Virus record (IMG/VR): IMGVR_UViG_3300027985_001685
Location: 124,001-188,000 of that record
Length of the DNA: 64,000 nt
Source: a virus
Reading direction: 5' to 3' (one strand)
The notes beneath the pieces were generated by a model, which saw only the letters and a list, made by a program, of their open reading frames with translations, had not been told where the DNA came from and did not search any database. Shown here in pieces: positions 63,959 to 64,000 of the stretch; position 1 is the first letter of the stretch, and each line of letters opens with the position of its first letter. Both the position numbers and the translations under genes were made by a program.

Positions 63959-64000
63959 TTATCCTACCTTTTCCGTATTAAGAGATCCGTCATTAAGAAC
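63959..64000 (-). CDS. C-terminal end of a tail protein (partial)
   Basis: On the minus strand an open frame runs in from the right edge and ends with TAA at 63959-63961, one base before the ATG of the next fibre gene. The 13 visible residues are VLNDGSLNTEKVG. DGSL-type ends occur in phage fibre proteins, but the fragment is too short for a firm call. Confidence 0.4.
   Translation of the reverse strand, partial: VLNDGSLNTEKVG

Overview
This window looks like part of the genome of a large, tailed, lytic-type bacteriophage. It is AT-rich and tightly packed. Neighbouring genes commonly overlap by a few bases and most carry clear AGGAG-type ribosome binding sites. The phage brings its own replication and nucleotide machinery: a split DNA polymerase III alpha subunit, a primase-helicase fusion, RecA, RusA, PD-(D/E)XK nucleases, dUTPase and a B12-type ribonucleotide reductase. 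It also encodes chaperones and a run of tail-fibre genes. No integrase, transposase, CRISPR array or rRNA was seen. The host cannot be named. A lipoprotein with a lipobox and a nuclease with an export signal suggest, but do not prove, a Gram-negative host.

Layout. 0-12.9 kb: many small early-type genes, including a radical SAM enzyme, five members of a family sharing the N-terminal motif MKIRNGFVSNSSSSSF, a DHH phosphoesterase, and a promoter-driven GroES-like/GroEL pair. 12.9-15.0 kb: two blocks of strongly structured, largely non-coding sequence around a metallophosphoesterase. 15.0-21.2 kb: a ubiquitin-like conjugation cassette of the PRTRC type (ubiquitin-like protein, E2-like, JAB peptidase, E1/ThiF). 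It runs on into a retron-type reverse transcriptase, a SpoVG-like nucleic-acid-binding protein and a further structured RNA. 21.4-29.6 kb: HExxH protease, Whirly-like protein, ClpP-like protease, a gene with a -1 frameshift, a tRNA-like element, RecA, an HU-like protein and a permuted papain-like enzyme. 29.7-32.5 kb: exported HNH nuclease and four more VSNSSSSSF proteins. 32.5-47.2 kb: replication, recombination and nucleotide metabolism. 47.2-49.3 kb: putative small RNA, amidase endolysin and small heat-shock protein. 49.3-56.4 kb: four radical SAM/SPASM proteins around a protein ending in a Cys-His repeat. 56.4-64 kb, minus strand: holin-like protein, lipoprotein and tandem tail-fibre genes.

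How the parts fit together. The replication block is nearly self-contained: polymerase, primase-helicase, RecA, a putative single-strand-binding protein, junction resolvase, nucleases and dNTP supply. GroES/GroEL, small Hsp and ClpP-like proteins suggest the phage manages folding of its own large proteins. Two systems stand out. One is the joining of a complete ubiquitin-like conjugation set to a retron-type reverse transcriptase and structured RNAs. The other is the radical SAM cluster beside a possible virion protein whose C-terminus looks like a peptide-modification substrate. Functions of the many small proteins are unknown. All assignments rest on reading the sequence by eye, without database searches.
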